A stretch of DNA of 39,073 nucleotides, taken from assembly GCA_910589425.1 (NCBI GenBank), contig CAJUSZ010000025.1:1-39073 (forward strand), in the 5' to 3' direction. How positions within the stretch are numbered: position 1 is the stretch's first letter; every line of letters starts with the position of its first letter. Under the pieces are notes generated by a model, which saw only the letters and a list, made by a program, of their open reading frames with translations, did not search any database and was not told the origin of the DNA. Both the position numbers and the translations under genes were made by a program. Shown in pieces: positions 1 to 8,390 of the stretch. Source of the DNA: an uncultured Muribaculaceae bacterium. GTDB lineage: Bacteria > Bacteroidota > Bacteroidia > Bacteroidales > Muribaculaceae.

Positions 1-48
1 CATCGCCCCGCTATTCTCTGATGAATTTTGGGGTACGCATTGACGAAG

Positions 49-267
49 TCAGGAGTCAACGGCATCGGCAGGATCGACGGAGTCGTCTTTCCTCGCCTTG
101 ACCTCCACGAAGACCATCACATTGTCTTCCTGAGTGATTATGTCGACCTCGAGATGGGAGTTTCTGGGGCGCCAGTTCCGCTCACGGACAGTATATCCGT
201 GAGCGATAAGAAAATTAGCCGCTATCTGCTCGGCTTCGGCACCCCAGCCTGGGTTCTCCTGATTCAT
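49..267 (-). pseudogene. YraN/UPF0102 family endonuclease-like protein, truncated (possible frameshift)
   Basis: The 72 residues match the N-terminal half of the YraN family (UPF0102, restriction-endonuclease-like fold): a GxxAE start, GYTVRERNWR, then LEVDIITQE and MVFVEVKARK, which carry the D and ExK residues typical of that fold. Family members usually have about 115-125 residues, but here TGA at 49-51 stops the frame right after DPADAVDS. The next minus-strand frame is open to the window edge and reads TPDFVNAYPKIHQRIAGR. Joined to DAV this would give a DAVTP sequence like that of many homologues, so a one-base frameshift (real or a sequence error) is plausible. The start codon overlaps the stop of the upstream guanylyltransferase gene as ATGA, indicating translational coupling. 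Function in the family is poorly defined. Confidence 0.7.
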
Positions 268-1349
268 ACGAATTCTTCCCCGAAGCGGGTTCTGACGTCG
301 TTGACCACCTGACGGATTTTCTGCTCCTCATCCGCCGGACAGATAAGCAGTGCGTTGCCGTTGTCGGCCACAATATAGTCTTTGAGTCCGGAGGCTACAA
401 TGATTTTCTCGCCATTGACTGCAAAAAGCGATCCGGTGCATCCGGGCGCGAGAACATTGCAGTTTTGCGTTACATTCCCTTCGGCATTCTTTGGCGATAC
501 ATCATATAGAGCTTTCCACGAACCGAGATCGCTCCATCCGAGATCGACTGTCTTCACAAACACATTGGAGGCTTTCTCCATCACGGCATAGTCGATCGAT
601 ATGCTTTGCGCGTTCTGGAAATTGGCCTCTATGAAGTCTTTCTCAAGCGGGGTTGCATAGTATTTTCTGCCGCTTTCAAAAAGCTGAGCCATTTCAGGGC
701 AATGTTGTTCAAAAGCCTTTATGATGTCGGCCGCTTTCCAGATGAAGATGCCGGCGTTCCAGTAGAATTCGCCGCTGTCGAGGAAAAACCGGGCCATTTC
801 GGGGTCGGGCTTCTCGGTGAAAGACTTCACTTTCCGGGTGTCGTCACAGCCGTCCACGTGCTGTCCGAGCTGGATGTAGCCGTAGCCTGTGTTGGGATAT
901 GTCGGTTTTATTCCGAGAGTCAGCAGTCTGTCGCCGGAGGACACGAAGTCGAATCCGTCTTCTATCGCCTTTGCGAAAGCCGTCTCCTTCAGCACCAGAT
1001 GGTCGGAAGGCAGAGTCGCGATCAATGCATCCGGACAGCTGGCCGCTATATGGTTCGCTGCCCAGCAGATGCACGGAGCCGTGTTGCGTCTTGCCGGCTC
1101 GCAGAGGATGTTCTCCTCCGGAATGCCGGGCAGCTGTTCGCGGATTATTCCGGCATATTTCACATTAGTGACGAGAATGATATTCTCTTTGGGAACGACC
1201 GGGGTGATACGGTCTACGGTCAGTTGCAGCAGGGATCTCCCTGTGCCGAAGAAATCGAGAAACTGCTTCGGCATGTTGTCGCGGCTGAACGGCCAGAACC
1301 GGGAGCCGGCTCCACCGCACATGATGACACAATATCTGTTGGATTTCAT
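264..1349 (-). CDS. Mannose-1-phosphate guanylyltransferase
   Basis: This 361-residue nucleotidyltransferase should make GDP-mannose from mannose-1-phosphate and GTP in the cytoplasm, feeding polysaccharide and glycoprotein synthesis. Visible motifs are the N-terminal nucleotide-binding signature CGGAGSRFWPFSR followed by PKQF, EPARRNTAPC, the metal-site region LPSDH, FTEKPD, FYWNAGIFIW, IDYAVMEK and DLGWSDLGSW. These define the ManC/RfbM GMP branch of the NTP transferase family. The length fits the single-domain enzyme without the C-terminal isomerase domain found in bifunctional ManC. The ATG start lies 69 bases after the phosphate cotransporter gene, and the 3' end overlaps the YraN-like gene. 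manC is avoided as a symbol because that name is often used for the bifunctional form. Confidence 0.95.
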   Translation of the reverse strand: MKSNRYCVIMCGGAGSRFWPFSRDNMPKQFLDFFGTGRSLLQLTVDRITPVVPKENIILVTNVKYAGIIREQLPGIPEENILCEPARRNTAPCICWAANHIAASCPDALIATLPSDHLVLKETAFAKAIEDGFDFVSSGDRLLTLGIKPTYPNTGYGYIQLGQHVDGCDDTRKVKSFTEKPDPEMARFFLDSGEFYWNAGIFIWKAADIIKAFEQHCPEMAQLFESGRKYYATPLEKDFIEANFQNAQSISIDYAVMEKASNVFVKTVDLGWSDLGSWKALYDVSPKNAEGNVTQNCNVLAPGCTGSLFAVNGEKIIVASGLKDYIVADNGNALLICPADEEQKIRQVVNDVRTRFGEEFV

Positions 1350-1418
1350 GGTTATTCGTTGTTGAAGGTGTCTTGCGTTTCAGAGGTCTGTCGTTTAAAC
1401 TATCTGTAGTTATGGCAG

Positions 1419-3209
1419 TCAGGATGCTGCGGGCGATTTGAACTGGTGTTTCACACCCTCCACCACATTGAGCATATAGTCTCCGAGTTTCTCGGCCTCA
1501 CTGATCAGATCCATGAAGAATATGCCCTCCTGATAGTCGTATTCCTTGTTGTTGATGTTGAAAATGTTGTCGTCGCGCAGACGGTTGCGGAGATTGTTGA
1601 TCTCACGCTCTTTGTTGTAGGCGACCACAATCTTCGATCCTTCCGGGGTTTCCATCTCGCGCAGGATCTCGAGCATGTTGCCCATTGCGCTGTCCACCAT
1701 CTTATACATCGTGTCGATCTGCTGGAGTACAGGCTTGTCGAAGTCCACATGGTTGCGGTTCTTTCGGGTCAGGGTCTTTGCTATGTTGAAACATCCGTCG
1801 GCGATGGATTCGATTTCACTTATGATTCGCAGCATTCCCGCTATGCGCATTTTGGATTCCGGGCTGAGGCGTCCTTCGGCCACATGGTTTAGGAAGCCTC
1901 CGATCTCGATCTCCATGCGGTCTGATATTTCCTCGTATTTCTCTATGCGGTTGTAGGTCTCGGTGTATTTGTCGTCCTTTTCCTTAAGATGGATGAGGTC
2001 GCGGGCCATGTCGAGCATCCGCTGCACTCTTTCGGCATATACTACTATCTCTTTCTGTGCCTGGGTTATGTTCAGCTCAGATGCGGAGAGCATTCCGCGG
2101 CCGATATATTTGAGTGTGAACTCCTCTTCCATATCTTTGTGCCGGGCCGGCATGATCCAGCATACGGCTTTCACGTAAAGATTCGTGAACCAGATCATGA
2201 TCAGGAGGTTGCAGGCATTGAACACGGTAGGGAACATTGCGAGTCCGAATGCCACCGAAGCCTGTGCCCTTGCTGTGAGTCCTCCGGCATGGTCGATCAG
2301 GGTGGAATCCGCCATGGCGGCTTTCTGTGCGCTGTCGATGTCCAGCGGATTTATCCCCTGGCATATCTGGGTGATGTCAGCCACAAGATTCATGAACGGG
2401 TGGAATACGATCAGGACTATGATGGAGCCGATCACGTTGAAAAGCACGTGTCCCATCGCCGTGCGTTTTGCTGCGAGATTTCCGCTAAGGGATGCGAGTA
2501 CGGGCGTGATGGTAGTTCCTATGTTGCCACCCAGAATTATGGCGCAGCCGAGGGTGAACGATATCCAGCTTTGCGAACACATGATGAGTGTGATGGCAAA
2601 CGTAGCGGCCGAACTCTGCGCCACCATCGTCAGCACGATGCCGATGCCGAAGAATATAAGCACCGAGCCGAAGCCGAGCGATGTGTAGGCCGACAGGAAT
2701 TTCAGCATCTCCGGATTCTGCTGTAGGTTGGGCACATACTGGCTTATGAGATCGAGACCCATGAAAAGGAAGCAGAATCCTATGAGGAATTCCCCGAGGC
2801 TCTTGTAGAAACTCTTTTTCATGAAAAGCATAGGCACGCCGGCAGCGAGCAGCAGGATGCTGTAGTCCGAGATACTGACTTCAAAAGAGAAGGCTGAAAT
2901 GATCCATGTGGTTACGGTCGTGCCTACATTTGCACCGAATATGACGGCCATTGACTGGGCGAGCGACATCAGGCCGGCGTTGACGAAACTGACCACCATC
3001 ACGGTCGAGGCGCTCGAACTCTGGATGAGAGCCGTTATCAATATGCCGGTTATGACCCCGGTTACCCGGTTTTTGGTCATCACCCCGAGGATTGTGCGCA
3101 GACGGTCGCCTGCTACTTTCTGAAGCCCCTCGCTCATGACTTTCATGCCATAGAGGAAAAGGCAGACTGAGCCGAGTAGGCTGATAAAATCAACGATCGA
3201 ATAGTTCAT
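1419..3209 (-). CDS. Na+/phosphate cotransporter with C-terminal PhoU-like domain
   Basis: This 596-residue membrane protein belongs to the NptA/YjbB Na/Pi cotransporter family. Two inverted Na_Pi_cotrans repeats are recognisable from their QSSSA-type signatures: ALIQSSSASTVMVVSF with GANVGTTVTTW in the first half, and MVAQSSAATFAITL with GGNIGTTITPVLAS in the second. Numerous hydrophobic segments cover roughly residues 5-350. The remaining 220 or so residues are helical and charged, as in PhoU-like cytoplasmic domains. The expected role is sodium-coupled phosphate transport across the inner membrane, with the PhoU-like tail as a regulatory part; direction and substrate are inferred from the family. 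It has its own 217-base upstream region, so it may be transcribed separately from the glycerate kinase gene. Confidence 0.93.
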   Translation of the reverse strand: MNYSIVDFISLLGSVCLFLYGMKVMSEGLQKVAGDRLRTILGVMTKNRVTGVITGILITALIQSSSASTVMVVSFVNAGLMSLAQSMAVIFGANVGTTVTTWIISAFSFEVSISDYSILLLAAGVPMLFMKKSFYKSLGEFLIGFCFLFMGLDLISQYVPNLQQNPEMLKFLSAYTSLGFGSVLIFFGIGIVLTMVAQSSAATFAITLIMCSQSWISFTLGCAIILGGNIGTTITPVLASLSGNLAAKRTAMGHVLFNVIGSIIVLIVFHPFMNLVADITQICQGINPLDIDSAQKAAMADSTLIDHAGGLTARAQASVAFGLAMFPTVFNACNLLIMIWFTNLYVKAVCWIMPARHKDMEEEFTLKYIGRGMLSASELNITQAQKEIVVYAERVQRMLDMARDLIHLKEKDDKYTETYNRIEKYEEISDRMEIEIGGFLNHVAEGRLSPESKMRIAGMLRIISEIESIADGCFNIAKTLTRKNRNHVDFDKPVLQQIDTMYKMVDSAMGNMLEILREMETPEGSKIVVAYNKEREINNLRNRLRDDNIFNINNKEYDYQEGIFFMDLISEAEKLGDYMLNVVEGVKHQFKSPAAS

Positions 3210-3426
3210 CTTTAATGGTGAGCCAGAGGAGAAGTTAAGATTGTTTTGAGTTTTACATTAATTATTACTACGGGCGGATATTGCGATGGCGCCTATTTTT
3301 GCGCGAAGTTAAGCAAAATATCCCGAAGCGCCGCTGTCCGTGGAATTTTTTTGCGGGTTGTGCGGATGCAGGGCGCATGGCCGATGAAGTCTCGTTGTGT
3401 CAACGCTGTGCATCGTCAAAAAGATT

Positions 3427-4587
3427 TTAGAGCGTCTGTTTAACAAGCTCTGAGACTACCGCCCGGTAAGCCGCTTCATTCAGACGCCGTGAGGCGACGT
3501 CCGGATCAAGAGGATCTTCCCCGGCGTGAGTCCCGGAATTTATGTCGGTGGCGGCGGCGAATCCTCCGGCAAGCAGCAGGCTCTTGTCCTGGATAGATCC
3601 AGCCAGCAGCACGGCGGGGATGCCTGCAAGGCGTGCTTCGGCCATTACTTCGTAGGGGGCTTTTCCCATAAGAGTCTGTCTGTCTGCTTTTCCCTCGCCG
3701 GTTATGATGAGTGCAGCCGACCGGATGGAATCTCTGAAGTTCAGATGGTTGAGGACCAGTGTTGCTCCCCGGCAGATTCTGGCGCCAGCCAGTGCGGCCA
3801 TGCCGGCGGCGAATCCTCCCGCAGCTCCGCTTCCTTCCGGCAGCCGTCCGCCCGTATGGCGGAGGAAGATCTCCTGTAGTGAGAGGAGCCCGTTCTCAAG
3901 AGTCTCGATTTCTTCTGGCGAGGCTCCTTTCTGGGCGGCGAAAACCCGGGCGGCTCCGCGATCTCCGGTCAAAGGAGCCGTTACATCGCAGGCTATGATG
4001 ATCTCCGTGTCTTTTAAACGCTCGTCAAGCCGCGTCGTGTCGGCTGAATGGATGCGTGGCATGTCGCGGCCTCTGGCAGGCTGCCGGATCGGGATCCCGT
4101 CGTGGTCGAGAAATATTGCTCCGAGAGCTTGAAGCGCACCGCATCCGCCATCCGTTGTGGCGCTTCCTCCGGCGCCGATAAAGATGTGTCTGGCTCCGCG
4201 GCTTATGGCATCGGCGATGAGCATCCCGGTTCCGAATGTGGATGTGTCCATCGGATTGCGCTGGCGGGGCGCCACCAGAGGCAGACCGGATGCTGAGGCG
4301 ACGTCGATGAAAGCTGAGGCCGACGATGGATCCAGCCAGTACGTAGCCTTTATACGGTTGCCGAGAGGATCGGAAGCGTCGGCGGAGATTCTGACGGCAT
4401 TGCTGTTTGCGGCGAGAGCCTCCGCTGTGCCTTCGCCCCCGTCTGCCACAGGCATCTCAAGAATGGAGAACTTTTTGGAGCGGCAATGTTGTTCAAGAGC
4501 CTTTTTTGCTCCGTCTGCAATGGCTTTTGCCGCCTGCCGGGCGGAGAGAACACCTTTGAATGAGTCGGGGGCGACGATTATCTTCAT
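3427..4587 (-). CDS. Glycerate kinase (glycerate 2-kinase type)
   Basis: The 386 residues match the GlxK/GarK glycerate kinase family throughout: MKIIVAPDSFKGVLSA at the N-terminus, MPVADGGEGTAEAL, FIGAGGSATTDGGCGALQALG, GAAGGFAAGMAAL and LIITGEGKADRQTLMGKAP. The enzyme phosphorylates D-glycerate with ATP, generally to 2-phosphoglycerate in this family, linking glycerate catabolism to lower glycolysis. The length is normal and no key motif is missing. It starts 22 bases after DUF2851, so it is probably the last gene of the hpt-adk-DUF2851 transcript. A 217-base gap separates it from the phosphate transporter gene. Confidence 0.94.
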   Translation of the reverse strand: MKIIVAPDSFKGVLSARQAAKAIADGAKKALEQHCRSKKFSILEMPVADGGEGTAEALAANSNAVRISADASDPLGNRIKATYWLDPSSASAFIDVASASGLPLVAPRQRNPMDTSTFGTGMLIADAISRGARHIFIGAGGSATTDGGCGALQALGAIFLDHDGIPIRQPARGRDMPRIHSADTTRLDERLKDTEIIIACDVTAPLTGDRGAARVFAAQKGASPEEIETLENGLLSLQEIFLRHTGGRLPEGSGAAGGFAAGMAALAGARICRGATLVLNHLNFRDSIRSAALIITGEGKADRQTLMGKAPYEVMAEARLAGIPAVLLAGSIQDKSLLLAGGFAAATDINSGTHAGEDPLDPDVASRRLNEAAYRAVVSELVKQTL

Positions 4588-4609
4588 GTCATCTTTGTTT
4601 TTGCAGGGG

Positions 4610-5932
4610 TTATTCCCAGAGGGAGGGAGTCCTGTTTCCGTATGAGGGCATCGATTCTTTCGCCACTTTCGCTATCATGCGGTTGCAGAAGCGGCAGTCA
4701 AGGCAGCGGTGTTCGTCGCAATAGCATTTATGGAGCTGGATCAGAGCCTGGCTGCGCAAAGCGTTGCCGGCTTTTATCCCGATTGTTTCCCATCTGCGGG
4801 TGAAACGGTTGTCTTCCGGATCTGTCTTTTCCAGAAGGCCTATAGCTTTCTCCGCCAGCTGGATGTCGCCTCTTTCCGATGCGTAGGCGTAGAGGACTGG
4901 TGCTGCGAAATTTATGATAATGGAGTCCAGCGAAGCGCGGCTGAGTGTTTCGGAAATGCGGTGCGCCTGGGTGTCGAATGAGAAATGGTCGCGCCAGAAT
5001 CCTGACAGACTCCAGGAGAAAAGGCCTGCTATCGTTTCGCGGTCCGAGGCTCCGTCGATCAGCGCCCTCATCATTGAGAAACCTCCTTCGAGAGCCTTGC
5101 ATAGAAAGGCAAGACGCCTGTGGGGGAAATTATTCGGGCGGGTGCGGGCGAATTTCCAGATGGACTGGTTCATAGGCCGGAGACCATATTTCCGCATAAG
5201 GAAGAAATATTCGCGGCACAGCGCCTGATAGCGGTCGTCGAAAATCCGGCATGATGAGTCGAGCATTCCCGCCTGTCCGAAGACAATGGCCTCGATCTGG
5301 AAAGGATTGTCCGCGTGCCGGTGGATATATTTGAGCGGGATTGATCTTGCCAGGATCTCGAAAGGGACGCCGTTCAGCCCGAAGCCCAGGGCACGCGCGA
5401 ACCTTACGAAGCAGGTCTGTTCCCAGTCGCCGCAAAGATTACGGTTTTCTTCCAGAATGGCGGAGGCTTTCTCCTGGATCCGCTCCATTGCGAGGGATTC
5501 AAGCCAGTCTTCCTTGACCAGCGCCGGAAGCGTGGCTACGTCGGCTCCGCATCTGATATCGCCGCCCGGGGATGTCAGTCTGGCATAAAGACTTGCCACC
5601 TCGACGGGGATAGGGAATATGGCTGTCGGAATCGGAGAGCCGTCCTTGCGGTGGACGGGCTTGTCGGCAACGCCTACGAGATGGAGTATGATTGAGTCGT
5701 AGGCAGGATCGTCATGGTGCTTGTGCCGGAACCAGTCTGACGCTTTCAGATGGATCTCTATGTTCCCGGCCCAGAGGATGCCGTCTATTTTGATACGTGC
5801 GTTTGAGAAGTCGGGGCCGGCGTCAGTGTTATGGAGTCCCGGACTGACCACCCTGACGCTGCGGCCGTCGGTAAGCGTGAATTCGCGTCCCAACGCGCCG
5901 GTGCGCCATAGATATTGATACATCATCTCCAT
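4610..5932 (-). CDS. DUF2851 family protein
   Basis: This 440-residue protein belongs to DUF2851, a family typical of Bacteroidota with no assigned reaction. The diagnostic N-terminal stretch reads YQYLWRTGALG, then DGRSVRVVSPGLHNTDAGPDFSN, WAGNIEIHLKASDWFRH and DDPAYDSIILHLVG. The acidic and histidine residues there resemble a nuclease-like core, but that is only an impression. The C-terminus has a compact cysteine cluster (CYCDEHRCLDCRFC), which could bind metal or an Fe-S cluster and is common in the family. The frame is open with another ATG at 5986, but family members begin just before the YQYLW-like sequence, so the ATG at 5932 is preferred. It lies 69 bases after adk. Confidence 0.88.
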   Translation of the reverse strand: MEMMYQYLWRTGALGREFTLTDGRSVRVVSPGLHNTDAGPDFSNARIKIDGILWAGNIEIHLKASDWFRHKHHDDPAYDSIILHLVGVADKPVHRKDGSPIPTAIFPIPVEVASLYARLTSPGGDIRCGADVATLPALVKEDWLESLAMERIQEKASAILEENRNLCGDWEQTCFVRFARALGFGLNGVPFEILARSIPLKYIHRHADNPFQIEAIVFGQAGMLDSSCRIFDDRYQALCREYFFLMRKYGLRPMNQSIWKFARTRPNNFPHRRLAFLCKALEGGFSMMRALIDGASDRETIAGLFSWSLSGFWRDHFSFDTQAHRISETLSRASLDSIIINFAAPVLYAYASERGDIQLAEKAIGLLEKTDPEDNRFTRRWETIGIKAGNALRSQALIQLHKCYCDEHRCLDCRFCNRMIAKVAKESMPSYGNRTPSLWE

Positions 5933-6001
5933 TCGGGTGGACGTCTGCCGGAACTGAAAGGGCAGGGACAGAGAGCGAACCACCATCCCTGCGTTCCGGG
6001 A

Positions 6002-6604
6002 TCAATGTTTTGCAGAGCGGCGTCTGATTCCGGTGGCGGATTCTATGCCGTCTGATATGTGGTCGAAAATTTCGTCTACTATTCCGTGTCCGTCTACCGG
6101 GATATACTTTCCCTCGTTCTGGTAGTATTCCTTGAGCGGACATGTCTGTTTATGGTAGACATCGAGCCGGTTCTTGATGGTCTCGGGATTGTCGTCGGCC
6201 CGGCCGGTCTGCTGTCCGCGCCTGATCATCCGGTCGATGAGTTCCTCTTCAGGCACTTCAAGCCCGATCACGGCGTGAAGATCCGAACCACGCTTCTGAA
6301 GAAGTTTCTTGAGCGATTCTGCCTGTGGCACCGTGCGGGGATAGCCGTCGAAGACGACTCCATTTTTCTCGGCGGCATGCTTGTCGAGTACATCCTCGAG
6401 GATGCGTGTCATCAGTTCGTCGGGAATGAGCTGGCCTTTTGAGATATAACTGTCGGCCACTTTCCCGAGTTCGGTGCCCCGTGCGATATGGTCGCGGAGC
6501 AATTCTCCTGTAGATATGTGGTAAAGCCCGTATTGGTCTATTAATTTGGCGCTTTGGGTGCCTTTGCCGCTTCCCGGCGCGCCGAAAATGACAAGATTCA
6601 ACAT
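6002..6604 (-). CDS. adk: Adenylate kinase
   Basis: Adenylate kinase catalyses ATP + AMP to 2 ADP and keeps cytoplasmic adenylates in balance. The 200-residue sequence shows the P-loop GAPGSGKGTQSAKL at residues 8-21, the AMP-binding region STGELLRDHI, the FDGYPRT motif and a short LID around RRGQQTGRADDNPETIKNR. The compact LID without a zinc-type Cys cluster corresponds to the short form usual in Bacteroidota (about 190 residues). The final ten residues are a basic extension. The gene lies 50 bases after hpt, consistent with a purine-salvage transcription unit. Confidence 0.97.
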   Translation of the reverse strand: MLNLVIFGAPGSGKGTQSAKLIDQYGLYHISTGELLRDHIARGTELGKVADSYISKGQLIPDELMTRILEDVLDKHAAEKNGVVFDGYPRTVPQAESLKKLLQKRGSDLHAVIGLEVPEEELIDRMIRRGQQTGRADDNPETIKNRLDVYHKQTCPLKEYYQNEGKYIPVDGHGIVDEIFDHISDGIESATGIRRRSAKH

Positions 6605-6654
6605 GATTGATATGAATGAAAAGTCAGTGTCATCGGGTTTGGATAGATGCCCGG

Positions 6655-7200
6655 TCAGTCTTCTGAATTGACGTAAATGTCCCTGAGATTGCGCACTTTC
6701 CCGTCGAGGTCAAGTCCGTAGCCGATTATGAATTTCGGAGGGATGGAAAAAGCCACATAGTCGGGCACGAAGCCGGTCTTGGTGCTTGCCGGTTTATGGA
6801 GCAGGGTGGCGAAGCGGACTGATGCGGGATTTTTCGCCTTAAGGTCGGCGATCATGCGGTCTGCCGTGAGGCCGGTGTCCACTATGTCCTCAATGATTAC
6901 AATGTCGCGTCCTTCGATATTCTCGGGGAGTCCCATCATCTGGCGCACCTTGCCGGTGGATGATGTGCCTTCGTAGGAAGCGTAGCGCACGAATGCTATC
7001 TGGGCGTCATTGATGCCGATCTCCCGGAACAGATCGGCGGCGAAGATGAAAGCTCCATTGAGAACACATAGAAACAGAGGCTGTTTTCCCTCCAGATCGC
7101 GGCGCAGTTCGGAGGCTACACGCCTGACTTGCTTCATGATTTCGTCCTCTTTGAGATACGGGACAAATTTCAGTCCGTTTACAACGAGTTTGTTTTCCAT
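6655..7200 (-). CDS. hpt: Hypoxanthine phosphoribosyltransferase
   Basis: The enzyme transfers ribose-5-phosphate from PRPP to hypoxanthine or guanine (purine salvage, cytoplasm). The PRPP-binding signature is VIIEDIVDTGLTADRM; FLCVLNGAFIFAADL and SYEGTSSTGKV are the other conserved blocks, and YVAFSIPPKFIIGYGLDLDGKVRNL is the usual C-terminal region, with the purine-contacting stretch. The frame extends to a GTG at 7209, but the ATG at 7200 (MENKLVVNG) fits the family length of about 180 and is chosen. A good Bacteroidota promoter lies about 115 bases upstream (7314-7344), and adk follows 50 bases downstream. Confidence 0.95.
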   Translation of the reverse strand: MENKLVVNGLKFVPYLKEDEIMKQVRRVASELRRDLEGKQPLFLCVLNGAFIFAADLFREIGINDAQIAFVRYASYEGTSSTGKVRQMMGLPENIEGRDIVIIEDIVDTGLTADRMIADLKAKNPASVRFATLLHKPASTKTGFVPDYVAFSIPPKFIIGYGLDLDGKVRNLRDIYVNSED

Positions 7201-7313
7201 TATTTTCACTCAGAGTTCTGTTAGATGAGGAATCTGTCGGGCCCGGAGAGGGACACGGGCCGCGGTCTGGGTGCCGCTGCGCTGGTCAAGTCTGGGTCTG
7301 GCATATTTGGGGA

Positions 7314-7344
7314 CAAAGATAGCAAAAAATCCATTATTTGCCAA
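7314..7344 (-). promoter_or_regulatory. Promoter for hpt-adk-DUF2851
   Basis: On the minus strand a TATCTTTG box (7314-7321) matches the Bacteroidota -7 consensus TAnnTTTG. A TTGG element (7341-7344), one base off the -33 TTTG, lies 19 bases upstream. Transcription would start near 7307 with a leader of about 105 bases before hpt. Confidence 0.65.
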
Positions 7345-7368
7345 CGCCCGCTGGAATTTTAACATCGT

Positions 7369-7396
7369 GGAGTGCAAATGCCGGAGTGCAAGTGCC
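7369..7396. repeat. Two-copy 14-bp tandem repeat between lpxL-type gene and hpt promoter
   Basis: GGAGTGCAAATGCC (7369-7382) is followed directly by GGAGTGCAAGTGCC (7383-7396), one mismatch in 14, and then by the start of a third unit (GGAGA). It lies between the acyltransferase stop and the hpt promoter. No function is apparent. Confidence 0.6.
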
Positions 7397-7414
7397 GGAG
7401 ACTTTAGGGAAGGA

Positions 7415-8356
7415 TCAGAGCCGGCGCAGGCGTTCGGCCGCGTCGGGAAATCTCGCTTCAAAGTCCTTGCGGGTGCGTTTCCAGCGGCGGTGGCTCCATA
7501 GCCAGAACTGCGGGGATCTGCGTATCGATTCCTCGAGCAGCCGGAAATATTCCCGGGTGAGGAAAAATTTCTCGCATGAGGACGCGTGGCTGGTCAGCCT
7601 GATGAATTTTCCGGTGTAGTAGCCTCTTCCGGGGCGGCTCATGTCGAGATAAAACACCTCTGAGTCGAGCATCCGGGCTATGCGTTCGGGACCGGAATAG
7701 ACCGGAGTGTCGTGGTTCAGGAAATCGACCCAGCAATGGATCCCGTTGTAGCCCGGCACCTGGTCGGCTATGTAGCCGACTATGGATCTCTCCCCGGAGC
7801 GTCTCCACCGTGTGATGGCTTTCAGCGTGTCGTGGAGGCGTACCGATACGGCGCCCCATCGTCCGCGTATGCGCAGGAACAGTCTGTCGGCGGCCCGGTT
7901 TTCCAAAGGATGGTATATCTGGCCGCCGATCGCGTCGGGAGTGAAGTGCAATGGAAGTGAGCTGACCCATTCCCAGTTGCAGAAATGGCCGAGATAGAGA
8001 GTTACATCGCGTCCTTCGCGGAGAGCCTTGTCGGCCTCTTCGATTCCCTCGAAGCGCATGCGGCGTTCCATCTGGCGTCTGCTCATCGTGGTCAGTTTGA
8101 TTGTTTCGACCAGATAGTCGGTAAGGAACCTGTAGAATTTCCTGGTTATGGAGCGTATCTCTTTCTCCGTTTTCTCCGGGAACGAGCTGCGGAGATTGGA
8201 TCCGACCACCTTGCGCCTGTAACGCACGCAGCTATGGAGAATCCACGCCAGTACGTCGGAAATGAGATACAGGATTCTCAACGGTAGGAGCGAAAACAGG
8301 AAGAAGATGCCCAGCAGAACGGCATATTGTATGGAATCGACTGATAGTTTTTTCAT
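7415..8356 (-). CDS. Lipid A biosynthesis acyltransferase (LpxL/HtrB family)
   Basis: This 313-residue inner-membrane enzyme belongs to the LpxL/HtrB/MsbB family, which adds secondary acyl chains to lipid A. After an N-terminal hydrophobic anchor (roughly residues 9-40, IQYAVLLGIFFLFSLL and following) comes the catalytic HX4(D/E) motif as LGHFCNWEW, then QIYHPLENRAADRLFLRIR and a stretch around IVGYIADQVPGYNGIHCWVDF. The long frame could start at 8431, but that would overlap the sensor-kinase gene by 41 bases. MKKLSVDSIQYAVLL at 8356 is the family-like start and lies 34 bases after the kinase stop. It is the last gene of the envelope-oriented cluster beginning with psd. Confidence 0.9.
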   Translation of the reverse strand: MKKLSVDSIQYAVLLGIFFLFSLLPLRILYLISDVLAWILHSCVRYRRKVVGSNLRSSFPEKTEKEIRSITRKFYRFLTDYLVETIKLTTMSRRQMERRMRFEGIEEADKALREGRDVTLYLGHFCNWEWVSSLPLHFTPDAIGGQIYHPLENRAADRLFLRIRGRWGAVSVRLHDTLKAITRWRRSGERSIVGYIADQVPGYNGIHCWVDFLNHDTPVYSGPERIARMLDSEVFYLDMSRPGRGYYTGKFIRLTSHASSCEKFFLTREYFRLLEESIRRSPQFWLWSHRRWKRTRKDFEARFPDAAERLRRL

Positions 8357-8390
8357 CTTTCCGGAACAAGCTCTTGATTGAAGTTTATTG

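Noticed and set aside
606..1409. Plus-strand open frame of about 267 codons
   Set aside because: Antisense to the guanylyltransferase gene, which has complete motifs; the frame is an effect of GC-rich codon use.
1989..2726. Plus-strand open frame of about 245 codons
   Set aside because: Antisense to the phosphate cotransporter; charged low-quality sequence without motifs.
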